From: Morella rubra
Taxonomy: Eukaryota > Streptophyta > Magnoliopsida > Fagales > Myricaceae
Direction of reading: 5' to 3'
Assembly (NCBI GenBank): GCA_003952965.2
Contig: CM025854.1
Location: forward strand, 9,025,986 to 9,089,985
DNA length: 64,000 nucleotides
Position numbers and translations under genes: made by a program. Under the pieces are notes generated by a model. It saw nothing but the letters and a program-made list of their open reading frames with translations. It was not told the DNA's origin and ran no database searches. Positions 11,785 through 23,182 of the stretch are shown piece by piece (position 1 is the first letter of the stretch; each line of letters starts with the position of its first letter).

Positions 11785-12060
11785 GACATTAATTGACTAC
11801 ACTAGCAATCTTATCAACTACATACATTGTAAAGTCCAAATTCTCTTGGAGCCAAAATTTAAAAAAGAAACAAGAAAAAAAGAAGGGTCCAAATTGCTTG
11901 AGAAGTCTTGTGCATGTGCATGTCGATGTCGGCATTGCTATTCCAATACCCTTAAGTTGAACAATAGCGACAATATCCTATCTTTTTAAGTTGCCATAGT
12001 TTCCCACGTTGCCTTTTGACTGCTCCATATATATAGTCCTAAGTTTAACTTTTTCTTTCC

Positions 12061-12789
12061 TTTACTTTTTTTTCTAAGTAAAGGTGGATTTCATTTCACG
12101 GGAGAGGAAAATACAAGTGCTGAATCTGAAACCAACCATGGCCGAAAACTTCAAATGGGGTACAAAGATCCATTACATCTTTTTCAAAAGCCTGAAGGGC
12201 CAAAATCAACTAAAGGACCGTAAGGGTCCCAGCACTACAGGCCATAAGGGCCACACCCAACTGGGTCCACAAAACCGCAAACCTAACCCGGGTCCAAAGA
12301 CCCAGGGCACAACACAACCCCACCGAGAATGGCGTATACTGTCCCTGGAGAAGGAGGATCCAAACCAACACCTGCAACAAAAGAGCTCACGGAGGAGAAA
12401 CTTAGCCAAAAAGGCAAAAAGAGACGATGGCAGACCAAAAGACACCAGGCGCGTCAGACCCACGTGCCTCAGGAGTGGCATGTGGAGATCCAAGAGCCGG
12501 TGTTGGACCGCAGGACAGGGACAACGTCAAAGATGTTGAGCCACTGATGCCAACCAAGGGAGCAAGAAACAAGAAATAAAACCACCAATATTATTAAAAA
12601 GTAAGAAAACAAAGAGAAACAACTCCTGACCGGCCAAGAGGAGGAGGAACTCCTCCCGTCACCTAGAGAAAGAAAGAGAGCTGAAGGGGGAGTTATAGAA
12701 GAGAGAAAATGGGGGGAGTCTAGAGAGAAGGAGGACCCTCTCTCCCTAGACTTTTCGAAAAGAGCTGTCGTGTTCATTTATCAGTACCT
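12061..12789 (-). mobile_element. Short LINE copy with perfect 16-bp TSD
   Basis: The 16-mer TTTAACTTTTTCTTTC occurs at 12045-12060 and again at 12790-12805, exactly flanking 729 bp that start on the plus strand with a T-run. On the minus strand this is a 3' tail, and the sequence before it reads GAAATCCACCTTTACTTAG, typical of plant LINE 3' ends. The minus-strand frame 12493-12206 (Trp/Gly/Pro/Leu-rich) resembles low-complexity LINE 3' leader text. The other end (12600-12780) is CT-rich on the minus strand, like a LINE 5' leader. No reverse transcriptase is present, so the copy is either internally deleted or a short non-autonomous derivative. Confidence 0.78.
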
Positions 12790-12805
12790 TTTAACTTTTT
12801 CTTTC

Positions 12806-13439
12806 AAACAATAGATTATAGGGGCCAGGGGGCGTCAATCCCATCACCAAAGGGCATCGTTCTAAACACAGAAGGACTGGATAAGAAAAAAAGACTGGTA
12901 TGAGAATTGAGAAGGATGCCTAGCTGCGGTGATGATTAATTCTATTTGGAAATTTTATGTAATTTCTTTAGGAAAAGAAAATAAAAATTGAAATTTTGAA
13001 AAGATTTTATCTTGTGGGAGTACACTACGCTCCAATTGTCTCCCTAATTACCCCAGGAAAAAAAAAAAAAAAAGCACCATTATTGGGCAAATTGTACTGG
13101 TTACACGTATTATTTAAAACTTTGCAATTCTCTGAGCGCTATTACATAGGATTAGGGGGCTTATTGCGGTATTGCATGGAATATCTCTTAACGAACGAAT
13201 CCTCCCATCTTGTAATATTTTACACACATATACTATACGTACCCAGCTGATTGCCATCGCATGTGCTACGTGTGTTTAAAGGAAGGCTTTGCAATGAAAT
13301 CTATGGTTTGGTGATGATTCTGAGCACTTCCCAAGAAAATGATGACTATTTATAAATGAAATGGGAACAACGGGTAGGATCGACAAGCACTAGTCTATAA
13401 TTTCTTACCAAATCTTCTAGATAAGTTCATATCTTCAGC
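12806..13439. other. Intergenic, no gene seen
   Basis: AT-rich with a poly-A run near 13057-13072. A short stretch at 13186-13225 (CGAACGAATCCTCCCATCTT and onward) repeats part of the kinase relic at 13535-13573, so a scrap of the same pseudogene is duplicated here. Confidence 0.5.
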
Positions 13440-13960
13440 AAATTTCAACAGTTGATTGCTTGGTTGGAACAAGTTGAAAGATATGGTTGTCGGTATTGCA
13501 AAAGGAATGGAATATCTTGATCTTGAAGGGTGTGACGAACGAATCCTCCATTTTGATATCTTGTAATATTTTACTCGACCAAGACTTTAATCCTAAATTT
13601 TCTGATTTGGTCTTGTCAAGTTGTGTTCTAAAGATCAAAGTGGAGTGTCCATGACCACACTTAGAGGGACTATGGGTTATATTGCACTTGAATTAGGGGA
13701 AAAAAAAAGGGTTAAGTTTACAATGGAGGACATCTAGCCAAACCTACTTTCTAGAATGGATCTATAACGTCTTAGAGCAAAAATAAGACCTACGAATTTT
13801 TATTGAGAATGATGGAGATGCTAAAATTGCATAAAGACTTGCAATTGTTGGGCTTGGTGCATTCAATGGCACCTAATGGATCAACCTTCAACGAAACTTG
13901 TGCTTCAAATGTTGGAAGGTGAAGTTGATAAATTACCTAGCTATGGTAATCAAGGATTAC
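13440..13960 (+). pseudogene. Receptor-like kinase relic (LRK10L/PR5K-like kinase domain)
   Basis: Reading across frames gives VVGIAKGMEYLDLEGCDERI then LHFDI, the kinase helix E and catalytic-loop start (family form GIEYLHRGCDxxILHFDIKPHN). Next comes NILLDQDFNPKFSD, then a one-base loss within the DFGL codons (about 13600), then VKLCSKDQS and TTLRGTMGYIALELG, corresponding to the activation segment and APE region. From about 13845 another frame gives CIQWHLMDQPSTKLVLQMLE then GEVDKLP, the C-lobe end (CIQ..PxxRPSMxxVxxMLEG). The N-lobe, the KPHN residues and the middle of the C-lobe are missing. It is a processed or truncated fragment of an LRK10-like kinase and cannot encode an active enzyme. 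Confidence 0.75.
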
Positions 13961-14163
13961 AACTATTAACTTTATTGTCAATGTAGGGGGTTCTAGTTGT
14001 TTCTATGGAAGAGAGAAGGTATGAATTGTGATTGTATAAATAGTAATCATCCCAAAATTTGTGTTGGTAATTGTCATGACATGATGGGGCATAAATTGAA
14101 AGCGAAACACTTTATAATCGCACATAATCATTATGGTGATTGAAAACTCTTGGATCCATTAAT

Positions 14164-17100
14164 CACTACAAGAAAAGCTGGTTATAGCGACCAAAATTGA
14201 GCAACGAATCAAATTTAGTAGCAAATAATCAACTTTTACTGGTGAAAATTCAAAAATCGTCGCTAATCATCTCATTAGTGACAGAGATTGTGGTTATTAA
14301 AGTACTCTTATAGCTGCGGACATCAAATGGTTGGAAAAAACTGATCTTTTTGCAACGAAATTAAGAGATGGTCACAAATTGACTTTTTTTGTCGAAATGT
14401 GTATTCACTAGAGTTACTTTATGTTGAGATAGATTTTGTCGAAAATAGTAGATTTTTACAACGATAATCATAGTCTCGTCACTATTAGGATTTTAGCATC
14501 AACAAAGAAAGTTGTTGCCCTCGTTGGTCTTGAAAGGAGAAAGAGCAACAGACATAAATTTTATCAGAGAAGAGGTTAATGGTTGCTAAACGTATGCTTA
14601 GTGACGAATATTTTATTGGTCGCAAAAATTCATTTTTGTGCAATGAAACTAATAAATAGTTACAAATATTCACGTACTATTAGGAAAAAAAACTGATGTT
14701 AATTAATTTATTTTTACAAAATTTTTAATGAGGAGAATTGACATGTGAATTTAATTTCCGACGCTACAAAGCTCAAATTATTTGTAATTCGGATCTTAAA
14801 ATAGGGATAAAGAATTGAGTAAGGATTGTTGTGAAATCAAATTCAGAGAAGTGAATCGAATTAAAGAAGACTATTTTCCGCGGGAAGCCCAAATGAGTAG
14901 CTCCCTAACCAACTTCGGAGTTCATTCTTCACCTTTCTCTAGGGTTTGCTTCCCCTCTCTCTCTCACCCTGCTCTCGACCACCCCAACCAAGCCTTTCCA
15001 TGGTGAAGGTATGTTTTATTTTCGTTTTTATTTTTTACTCAGTTTCGGTATGTTTTCTGAATAATGAATTGTTGGTGACCCTCCCATGATTTGAGAGAGT
15101 GTCTCTTTTTCTTCTTTCGATTGGTGCTCCGAGCATGGAAGAGGATTGCACGTATTGAATTGTGTTTAGACAGTGATTCAAGACCGTGGGGGAATCAATC
15201 TTTTTGGACGATTAGGAGTTTCTGGGTCCGTGCTTCTTTTCTACTTTGATCTTTCGGTTGGGAATAATATGATATTGCTGATTTACATTACCGGAGTTTA
15301 ATCTAGCGATGACATTTACTGGTCTTGGACACTAATCTGCTAAAATTTACAGACCTGATTTTGGTTGCCAGGGGAGACTTGCTTTTGCATTGTAAACGAG
15401 GAGTTTATTGGACTTTTTAGGAGGTGCTTGGTTTTGGTGAAGATTTTCTTGTGTTTGAGCAGCAGAGTTTGTTGATTTTGTCTTTTCCTCGTATGTTGCT
15501 GAGAAATCCTTTTTTCTGGTCGGATCTAAAACAGAATATTTACCTCTTGGATATGTTGTTTTGTTGTTATCTGCACTTTTCTAAGTCATATTTTTTAGTA
15601 TATTTTGTTTCAGTATTTGCTTGGTTTGAATCGTAAAAAATGGTTGTTAGGGATAATGTAATGAGAGGCAACAAATTGGAGTCTCCGATGCTCTTTTCCT
15701 ATAGTGCTTTGGTGCTGTACATTGCCTATAGTGATCTGGAGTTGAGATAAAGATATTTGCCTTTTCCAAGTAAGGCAAATTCATTCAGATGTTCCCACAT
15801 TATTTTAATGTCAGTAAAATATCTTCTTTTAAGTTTGTGATGTTGATTGAAGCATCTATCGATTTTCACATTTCATTTGGGATTTATGTATCCTTGATTC
15901 ATGATGTGCTCCTCTCATAAGTATGTATGGGTCTATATGTGGCTGCGCGTGGTTGTGAGAGATGGATAAGGTCCATACAGAACATTGTGCTCTCACTTTC
16001 ACTTCAGGAGGCATTCTTAGATCATTTTATTGTCTTGTAGTGTCTAGCATGTTGGCACTATGCATGGTTAAGCCGGATGTACAAAGATTTCAATATTTTA
16101 ATCCGATGGAAATTTTCTATTGTGTTTGTTTCTTATGACTTCAAGCATGATTGCCTTCCATTTGTTTTTCTAGATAATACAAAGGGAGTTACTAGTGATT
16201 TTGTCAGGGTATTTACGGAGAGGGTGATCTATATTGTTAAGGATTTTGTAGATATTAGTTATGAAAGCTGGAAGTTCGTTCCCCTCATGGACAAACAGGA
16301 GCTGTACACAAGTGTCCTGGTACATTTATTAACATAAAAATTGTAAATTATTATTAACTGAATAGTGCATTATTTGCCTCATTGACTACTGAATCTAAAG
16401 CATGTCATGAGCTAAAAAGTCTAATCTTGAGACTCAGGGTGACTTCACACTAGACTAGAATCGTTTTGAAGGCCAACAATGCATTAAGGCTAGGTTGCAA
16501 ACTACCACTATGAGTTACACGAGATTTACAAGAGCTTTCTAACAAGTGAGGAGGCCAGGCAAAATCCCCCTGAAGACTTGGCTGCACAAGTTTGGATACA
16601 ACTTTGTGACCATTGGGAGAGTGAAGCTCACAAGGTAGGCATGGGTAATATTAATCATTTTGTAACTGAAATTTTGGTTTTTATTGCATTTTTATGTAAT
16701 TGAAATTTTGTTTTTTTGCCTTTTGTTTTATTGCTAGTTCTTTTTTTGGTTTGTTGCTTGTTTTCTGGCCTTCATTTTTTCTCTTCTTCGTATTATGGGT
16801 TTTATTTTATTTATTTTTCTATGATCGTTTTCACTTACCCATCAAGAGAATTAGGAGAATGAAAAGGACATTTAACAACAAGCAATTCAAATCAAAATCT
16901 GTACGACTGTATACTTCATCAGAAGTTAAACTCCAATTTATATCATTAAATTGATTTGCTTCAATTTGGTTTTGCAATTTACTATTACTACTTCTGCAAG
17001 CACAACTTTGAAAGAGTGGCGAAGAGAACACAAAACAAGTTTTCAATTACTTGACAATCTTATATGTTGCTGGTTTGCAGAAGCTTTTCAGGAAGAATGC

Positions 17101-18009
17101 ACTGAACAAGACCAAGATGGCGTTGTTTATGAATAGGGATCCAACCAAATCAGATGTAGATGTTGCAAAAGAGGTATTCCGAGAAGTTTTGGGGCAAAGA
17201 TCGGGCTATGCCATTGGTTTAGGAAAGTTTGTTATGCCCCCACCCTCATCGAAAGAACGCTCCTCCCAACCTCACCCAGCAAGTGGATAAGTACAGTGAA
17301 TCGGAGATTATGCAGGAAAAGTACGATCAAATACATGCTTAGAATGTGGGATTCTTGATTACAGAATATTTTTTTTTGTAAAGGATAGTTATGGACTTAA
17401 AGTTGTAAATCATACTCCTTACAATATATGGCAGTGGTCCAGTGGAGGCTTATGGCTTTTCCATGTTATTTGAAACTTTAAGTCAAAGTAGTCAATGGCG
17501 ATCATATTCTCCACAAAGTTTTTGGTTTAGTCAATGAATTTACTATAGCGAGGAGATTTATAGCGACCACTTCTTTTTATGGCAAATGGTTTTTAGTAGC
17601 TAACATTGTGTCTTTAGTGAGCACATGTTCGGTTGGCAAATGATTTTTTGTGGCAATATTAGTATCTTTGGCGACCAACTTATTCTAGTTGGCCCCACTT
17701 ATTACAAAGAACAAAACAAGTTGTCCATACATATAAGCGACAAAATAATGTGGCCCCAATTTGCAACGACTTTTTAAAATTTGTCGCAATTTTGCAATGA
17801 CTTCTTAAATGGTCGCCTAAGAATTTTTTTAAAATTTGGTTGCAATTTTGCAATGACTTCTTAAAATGGTCCCCAAAGAGATATGTCCATGAAATATTTC
17901 TGATGACTCACCAACCACCCCATTTGGTCACGATATATCTTATTGTGACAAGATTTAGAGTTTAGACGATCATTCCATTTGTCCGCTAAAACCCAAATTT
18001 GTTGTAGTG
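14164..18009 (+). mobile_element. CACTA-3: En/Spm element with transposase remnant, TSD AAT
   Basis: The left terminus is CACTACAAGAAAAGC and the right terminus ends TTTGTTGTAGTG. The trinucleotide AAT directly flanks both ends (14161-14163 and 18010-18012). Both subterminal regions repeat TAGCGACC, GGTCGC and AACGA words on both strands (14185-14660 and 17545-17990). The body, about 14815-17345, looks like a spliced gene: a CT-rich leader at 14930-15000, long T-rich intron-like text, and exon-like blocks at 16520-16630 and 17060-17290 that resemble an En/Spm transposase. At 3.85 kb it is too short for an autonomous element with two full genes. Confidence 0.9.
16521..17290 (+). pseudogene. 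Plant transposase (Ptta/En/Spm type) C-terminal remnant
   Basis: Block one (about 16521-16631) reads SEEARQNPPEDLAAQVWIQL then CDHWESEAHK and ends at a GTAGGC donor-like site. Block two (about 17075-17290) reads KLFRKNALNKTKMALFMN then REVLGQRSGYAIGLG. In plant En/Spm transposases a Trp-containing W..L.xxW segment is followed by a kxNkxNRxK stretch, and near the C-terminus comes VLGxRSGYxxGLG. The HTTGS motif and the spacer between these are lost, so the protein is internally deleted. Intron positions are inferred and not certain. It is the only coding trace of CACTA-3. Confidence 0.6.
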
Positions 18010-18309
18010 AATTGTGGTCTTCTAGCAAAAAGAAAATAATACCACATATGGAGTTAACAATTATTTTATCTTTTGTTTATAACTTTCGAGTGTATATAGC
18101 ACAAGATGAGCTACGCTCCAAACACGAGTTCGATGCATCATGCATCAGCAAATTGAGAAGAATGTATTATGCACAAAAGTTTGTGCACACATTCTATTTC
18201 ACTAAATTCAACAAGATTGGTGATTTACCATGTCTAACTTTTGTGCGAGTTGCCAATAACAAATTTGAGTTTTAATTGAGACGATTTCTTTTGTAATATC
18301 TAAAATTCT

Positions 18310-18660
18310 GTCATAAAAAATACTCTTTGGGGACGAATTTTGTGATCTGTCCTGAAAGATATGGCTAGTTAATTTTTTGGTGCAAAAAATAAACTCATTC
18401 TAAAAACTATCTTTTTCGCAACGGAATTATTTTTTAGGATAGAAAAAAAATTCTCAATTTGTTGGGACAAATGTGTGACAGACATGCCATCCCTAAAAAT
18501 TTCTGTGTTTTTTGCAACGAAAACCTTCATCCCAAAAAGATTTTAACCTTTTGAGATGGTCATGTATGTCTTGACATTACGTTCGAACGCTTAATTTTTA
18601 TTTTTATTCAAACGGTGGATGAAAACTCTGAGCAATAACCCCGTTCTAACAGAAACTAAG
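18310..18660. mobile_element. Fragment of a CACTA-1-family terminus
   Basis: Text near 18320-18365 (TTTGGGGACGAATTTTGTGA then TCTGTCCTGAAAGATATGG) parallels the left subterminal region of CACTA-1 near 3318-3365. Further on it has CATCCCAAAAAG and CGTTCGAACGC, the same words that mark CACTA-1. No terminal CACTA motif or TSD could be paired, so it is a truncated relic. Confidence 0.5.
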
Positions 18661-18699
18661 GGATGTCTTCAGACTTTTTTTTTATTTTGGTAAAATGTC

Positions 18700-19158
18700 T
18701 TCAGTCATATTACTTCTAGTTCACCTGAAATCCAATAAATTGGCAAGGTAACAAGATTAAACAATTTTGAGAGAAATGTAGGATTAATGAGGCAGTTGTG
18801 TGCTGCTAAAAAAAATATTCTCTTGTGTTGAGAGTATTGAGACAATTTCATTGACTTAAGTAGAATGAATACATATATTATTAAGGGAAAAAAATCTAAA
18901 TATATATGGTAACATATTGTTGTACATATGTCTGCTTTGTGAGTGAGAAACAGGATTAACAATCATGTATAATGCACTGAAGTTGATGCAAAAGATAACT
19001 ATAGCTAGCCTTAGGAGGTTGAATGTTCAGATTGCAGAGCAAATAGGTGATCCACATTCATTCGGCAGTAGTATTAGCCATGTCCTATTTTTTACCTCTG
19101 CACTATATCATGAAACAATAGCAATTGTTTCTTTGCACACCAACTAATGCAATTTAGG
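18700..19158 (-). pseudogene. Copia RNase H, C-terminal part
   Basis: Minus-strand translation gives ISWCAKKQ directly next to the hAT boundary, followed by a decayed STEAEYR region (DIVQR) and later IVNPVSHSQSRHM. This corresponds to the family motifs ISWxSKKQxxVxxSxxEAEY and NPVxHxRxKHI. Several stops interrupt it. It continues the coding relic found at 29627-30003. Confidence 0.6.
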
Positions 19159-20383
19159 CAGTGGCGGATGTAAGTAGGGCCAACTGGGGCCACCAATACA
19201 AAACGTTGAATTTTTTTTATATAACTAATATGTCTCATTTAACCAAGCTGGCCCCCCTTAAAGTCCAACTCAAGCCGTGCCCACTGTCTAGCCATTGACC
19301 AACACCTAGCCCTTTTTTTAAAAAAAAATTAGTCAAAAAAAAAAAACACAGGGTGAAATGGCGCGTTTTACCCTGTTTTAATTCATTTTTCTCTCTCTCC
19401 CTCTCCCAACACCTCTTGCTCCTCCTTCTCTCACAGTTCTCCCTCTCCAGACCTCCACCGCCGCCTCTCTCTCCCTATCTGCCTCTCTTGGGATCTCTCT
19501 CTCTCTCAAGTCTCATTGTCTCAGACTCTCAGCCAGCTCTCTCTCTCTCAACCGCCAGGCGCCAGGTACTGTGGTACACTTCATTGTTCAATTTTTTCTG
19601 CCTATTTCAAATTTAGCCGATTAGAATTTAGGTCATAGAAATGCAGCAAATGAATGCTACTAAAAAAAGAATACCAAATATCATGTGAAAATTTATTTTG
19701 TAGATTATTTTAGAACTCGATTATTTATTTGAAAGCACAGTGTTAGAAACTTAAAGGGAATTCAATTGACAAGAGCTTTTCATTTTTTAAGTAATTGATA
19801 GGAGCTTATTGATATTGTAATTTGTACATGTTATGATTTATTAATAGCACAAAAGAGGAGTAATATTTTTCCATTGTGTCATGACTCTATCCTTGGTCAT
19901 TTCCTTCTTTGAAAATCTTGGCCTTTGGTAATTTATTAGTTATATGTTTGTGGCTTTGGCCTCTGTCCTTGGTTATATATGATGCTTGGTCATTTTTTTG
20001 TAAACAGTTTCTTGTCCACATATAGCCATCATAAGAGGCAAATTTTATACATTTTCAAAGTTTGTCAGCTTCTTGTATCCCATTAAAATAGCTAGTTGTT
20101 ATAACAAATGAATTTTAGGATTCGAATTTGGGTTATGTAACTTGTAATTGATCAAGGCAATAGTTGATATGTTGTTGATGGGTTACAAGTGAACAGTACA
20201 ATCAATACAAGTAGATACATCACATATGTGCATTATATTGAATTGTAAAATTGTTATTAAGTTTCGAAATTATATTGAAATTGTGATTAGGACTAGGTTG
20301 TGAAATTGTGATTAGGACCTTAGGTTGTGGCTTGTGAAATTATATTGATGAATTTTGTTTTATTTTTTTTTTTGTTTAGATAA

Positions 20384-20965
20384 TGGATAAGTTTTTGATA
20401 AAAAAAATCAACGGGGTCATCTAATACTCCTAATGTGGTTGCTACTTCTGAGACGAAAAATAGTTTGAAAAGACATCGTGTTTTGTTTAGTTTGAATGAT
20501 ATTATTGTTGACTCAGGATTACGTTTGAAGAATATGACTTGGATTGGTTTACGTGAACAAGTTCGGGAGAATGATACTGGGGTTTAAACCCATTGAAGAA
20601 TATGATGTTGGGATTAGGGATCAAGTTCGTAGGGAGTATTTAATAAAAATTCATTGTCAACTGCTTGGGCATGATTTTCCCAAGAAGCAATATGGAAAAC
20701 AAACGAGGGCTTTTTTAGAGTCATGGTTCAAAGAATATGAGTGGTTGGAATATGGTATATCAGAGGATGCGGCGCATTGCTTGTGGTGTTATCTATTTAG
20801 GCAAAGTAGAGGATCAAGATCCAGGGGAGATATGTTTATATCTACGGGATCTAGCAATTGGAAAAAGGGAGTAGAGGTATTTGGTGACCATGTTGATGCA
20901 TTTAATAATGCTCACAATGATGCTAAAAGATGTTGGGAAAAATACAATTCCCTCTTTGTGGAATA
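20384..20965 (+). pseudogene. hAT transposase N-terminal part (TTF zinc finger)
   Basis: The start MDKFLIKK at 20384 fits the usual MDKF..K opening of ZMYM1-like plant hAT proteins. After frame changes near 20405 and 20560, a clean run follows: GHDFPKKQYGKQTRAFLESW then FKEYEWLEYGISEDAAHCLW then CYLFRQSRG, ending with FISTGSSNWKKGVEVFGDHV. This is the TTF-type finger (FP..xFGxxxRxFxxxWFxxYxWLEYSxxxDAxxCxxCYLF, then GFxNWKKxxxxFxxHxxS). The run stops at 20964 where foreign sequence begins. The product would bind element ends in the nucleus. Confidence 0.8.
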
Positions 20966-21350
20966 ACGTGAGAAACGAAAAATTAAGAAGAACAAGAAAT
21001 AAACAATGACACAGAGATTTACGTGGTTCCCTCAATATGAGATATGTCCACAGAGTTGCAGATATTTCACTATTGTCAATGAAAGTATATGGAGGCAGCC
21101 GTCATGCATAAAACGGCGCAAGAGGACAATCTGGCATTATATAACCTTAGCACTGAGCATAACATATAAAGGGCCTCCACCTGGGTTGCCGCATCACCAA
21201 GCCTCCACTCCATGGACTAAGCCTCACAAAATATCTCCTCTTAAACCGTAAACGCTCTTCGTCGAATTGGGTCGGGTGCTATTCAAGTCGGATATAACAA
21301 ACTAGGCTCCACACAATCTAATAGAAGATAATGTGAAGCACTCAGAAATC
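20966..21350. mobile_element. Small insertion in the hAT gene, possibly a TRIM or solo LTR piece
   Basis: The transposase reading is lost at about 20966 and resumes at about 21362 (LTTVLDCICFLLEQGLAF). The text between is non-coding and includes ACAGAGATTTACGTGGTTCC, a phrase common in Copia/TRIM LTR leaders. It ends with AAACTAGGCTCCACACAATC. I could not fix the ends or a TSD. Confidence 0.45.
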
Positions 21351-21361
21351 AGAAACAAAGT

Positions 21362-21953
21362 GTGTCACACATTTTATCTACACACGGGCACGATGTAGAG
21401 AATGCTTATCGCATTTGTTTGACAACGGTTTTAGATTGCATTTGTTTTCTTTTGGAGCAAGGATTAGCTTTTTGTGGTCATGATGAGTCCGAGAGTTCAA
21501 TGAGAAAGGGCAATTTTCTTGAGTTGTTGGAATGGTATAGCTTACATAATGAAAAGGTTACAAAGACACTTCAGTTGAATGCTCCTGGAAACAACCACAT
21601 GACTTTTTCAAAAATTCAGAAGGGAATGGTGAGTGTTGCTGCAGTGGAGACCACGCTTGCCATCATTAAAGATATTGGGAATGGATATTTTTCACTTATG
21701 GTTGATGAATCTCGAGATACGTCAGCGAAGGCGAAAATGGCAGTGATTTTGAGATATGTGAACAAAAGTGGACAGATGACAGAAAGGTTTCTTGGTTTGG
21801 AACATGTACCGACACTTGCTCCCAATCTTTGAAAAATATTGTAGAAAAGTTGTTTGCAAGATACTGGTTATCAATATCCAGATTGAGAGGTAAAGGGTAT
21901 GATGGAGCATCAAACATGCAAGGCGAGTTCAATGGGTTGAAGTCGCTCATTTT
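21362..21953 (+). pseudogene. hAT transposase DUF4371 middle part
   Basis: Frame 21362-21832 reads YRICLTTVLDCICFLLEQGL then AFCGHDESESS then GNFLELLEWYSLHNEKV, the DUF4371 signature RFLLxQGLAFRGHDESExSxNxGNFLELL. It continues to IGNGYFSLMVDESRDTSAKA then KMAVILRYVNKSGQMTERFL, including the catalytic-core DExxD region of hAT enzymes. From 21829 another frame continues ISRLRGKGYDGASNMQGEFN then GLKSLIF, the second catalytic Asp region (GQGYDGAxNMxGxxxGL). It is cut at 21953 by the Copia insertion. One frameshift lies at about 21830. Confidence 0.85.
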
Positions 21954-23166
21954 TGTAAGTCCAAGGATTAAGGCAACCCAAGAGGGGGGTGAATTGGGTT
22001 TCCAAACTTTTTCACTTTTAACCCCCAAAGTCGTGTTTGCAAAGTAAAGACTAATTTAGCACAAGTATATTGATGCAACAAGTAAATAAGTGCTAAATGT
22101 AAAGAGTAGGGTTTAGAGAAGCAAACACGAGATTTTTAGGTGTTCGGCAAACCCGCCTACATCCACCCCTCAAGCTCCTTTACCGAGCCTTAAGGTTTTC
22201 CCACTATCTTCTAAATAGTGTACACACTAGCTTCCGAGTGCTAGAGAACCGTACAAGTGTTTTTCTAGGCTCAACACTTACAACCCAAACAACCTTGAGA
22301 TATACCCTCTCTAAGCTTCTTCTTTAGTGAACAACCTCACTAAAGGAATCACCTTTTTGGATAGGAAGATTACAAGAATAAACTCTCTCAAAGAGTGGAT
22401 ATGAAAATGGAAAGTTCTATCTCTTTGATTCACACAATGACAAGGATAAGAAAGTGTAATTTGTGTGAATGATATGAGAAATATGGAATAGGAAGGTTTA
22501 AGATATTTCTCAAGCTAAGTAAAATGATATGTGGTCGTTCTCCCTTGTTTAGAGACAATAGGAAGGTCTTTATATAGGCCACATGAAAAAAAAAAACTAG
22601 TCGTTTCTAGCCGTTATGAATTTTACCGTTGTATCGGTCAACCGCTTCAAGGTTACCGTTACCAACAGTCATATTGTCAGAGCTTAATGAATCTATTTCA
22701 AATCATAGATCGGTCGATCGCTACACCAAGCGGTCGAAGGCCAGTCGACCGCTTCACCAGCCGGTCGACCTCTTCAACTTAAGCACATGATCCGGTTCAT
22801 TTAAAACTACGATTTTGGCCACTTTAAAACATCCAATTTTAAAGACTACCTTCCCATAAGTATATAAAAAGGTTTGGAGTTGATTGGGTGTTTTGAAACC
22901 ATTTAAAAAATATTTGTTCTTCCAAACAAGAGGTAAAACGGTTTATGCACGTTTTGAAAGATATGCAAATGTACGATTCAAATTCTTGTCAAAAGTGAAA
23001 CTAAGAGTTACAAGATTATACCCTATGGTCTTGAATCTTCACTTTTGAGCTCCTTGCATTTTCTTAATCTTCAATCTTCTTGTCTTTGGTTTTTAAGATG
23101 TCCATTTTGTAAACTTAATCCATTTATTGAAATCATCAAAATATCGATTGTGAACAAAAGCCAACA
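21954..23166 (-). repeat. Copia A 3' LTR
   Basis: This is the LTR at the 3' end of the minus-strand element. It begins TGTAAGTCCAAGG on the plus strand and ends AAAGCCAACA. It has the same parts as the other family A LTRs: the CACCCCCC/GGGGGGTGAATTGGG U5 signature, a TATA box (TTTATATAGG near 22571) and repeated CGGTCGACC/TCGACCGCT words at 22635-22775. It differs from its partner mainly by one-base and short indels. Confidence 0.88.
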
Positions 23167-23182
23167 ATCTCTCCCTTTTTTG
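23167..23182 (-). other. Polypurine tract
   Basis: On the minus strand the 16 bases next to the 3' LTR read CAAAAAAGGGAGAGAT, a purine tract in the correct place for plus-strand priming of a Copia element. Confidence 0.75.

Larger units (their letters stand above)
3298..11785. mobile_element. CACTA-1: CACTA/En-Spm element with nested insertions, TSD ACA
   Basis: The left end reads TACTACAAGAAATTTGACTT (first base C to T). The right end, reverse-complemented, reads CACTACAGCAAATTTAGCCT, so these are matching CACTA terminal inverted repeats. The trinucleotide ACA lies directly outside both ends (3295-3297 and 11786-11788), as expected for this superfamily. Subterminal regions carry many GTTCGAAC-like palindromes and GTCCC/GGGAC words, which are likely transposase-binding repeats. 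Four other elements sit inside (3910-5390, 7633-8052, 8072-9314, 9345-10885); without them the element is about 3.8 kb. No En/Spm transposase was recognised. The only coding relic is at 6088-7170. Confidence 0.88.

Noticed and set aside
12206..12493. 95-codon minus-strand frame as a protein gene
   Set aside because: Low-complexity Trp/Gly/Leu/Pro text inside a bounded LINE copy, with no domain and no neighbouring exon.
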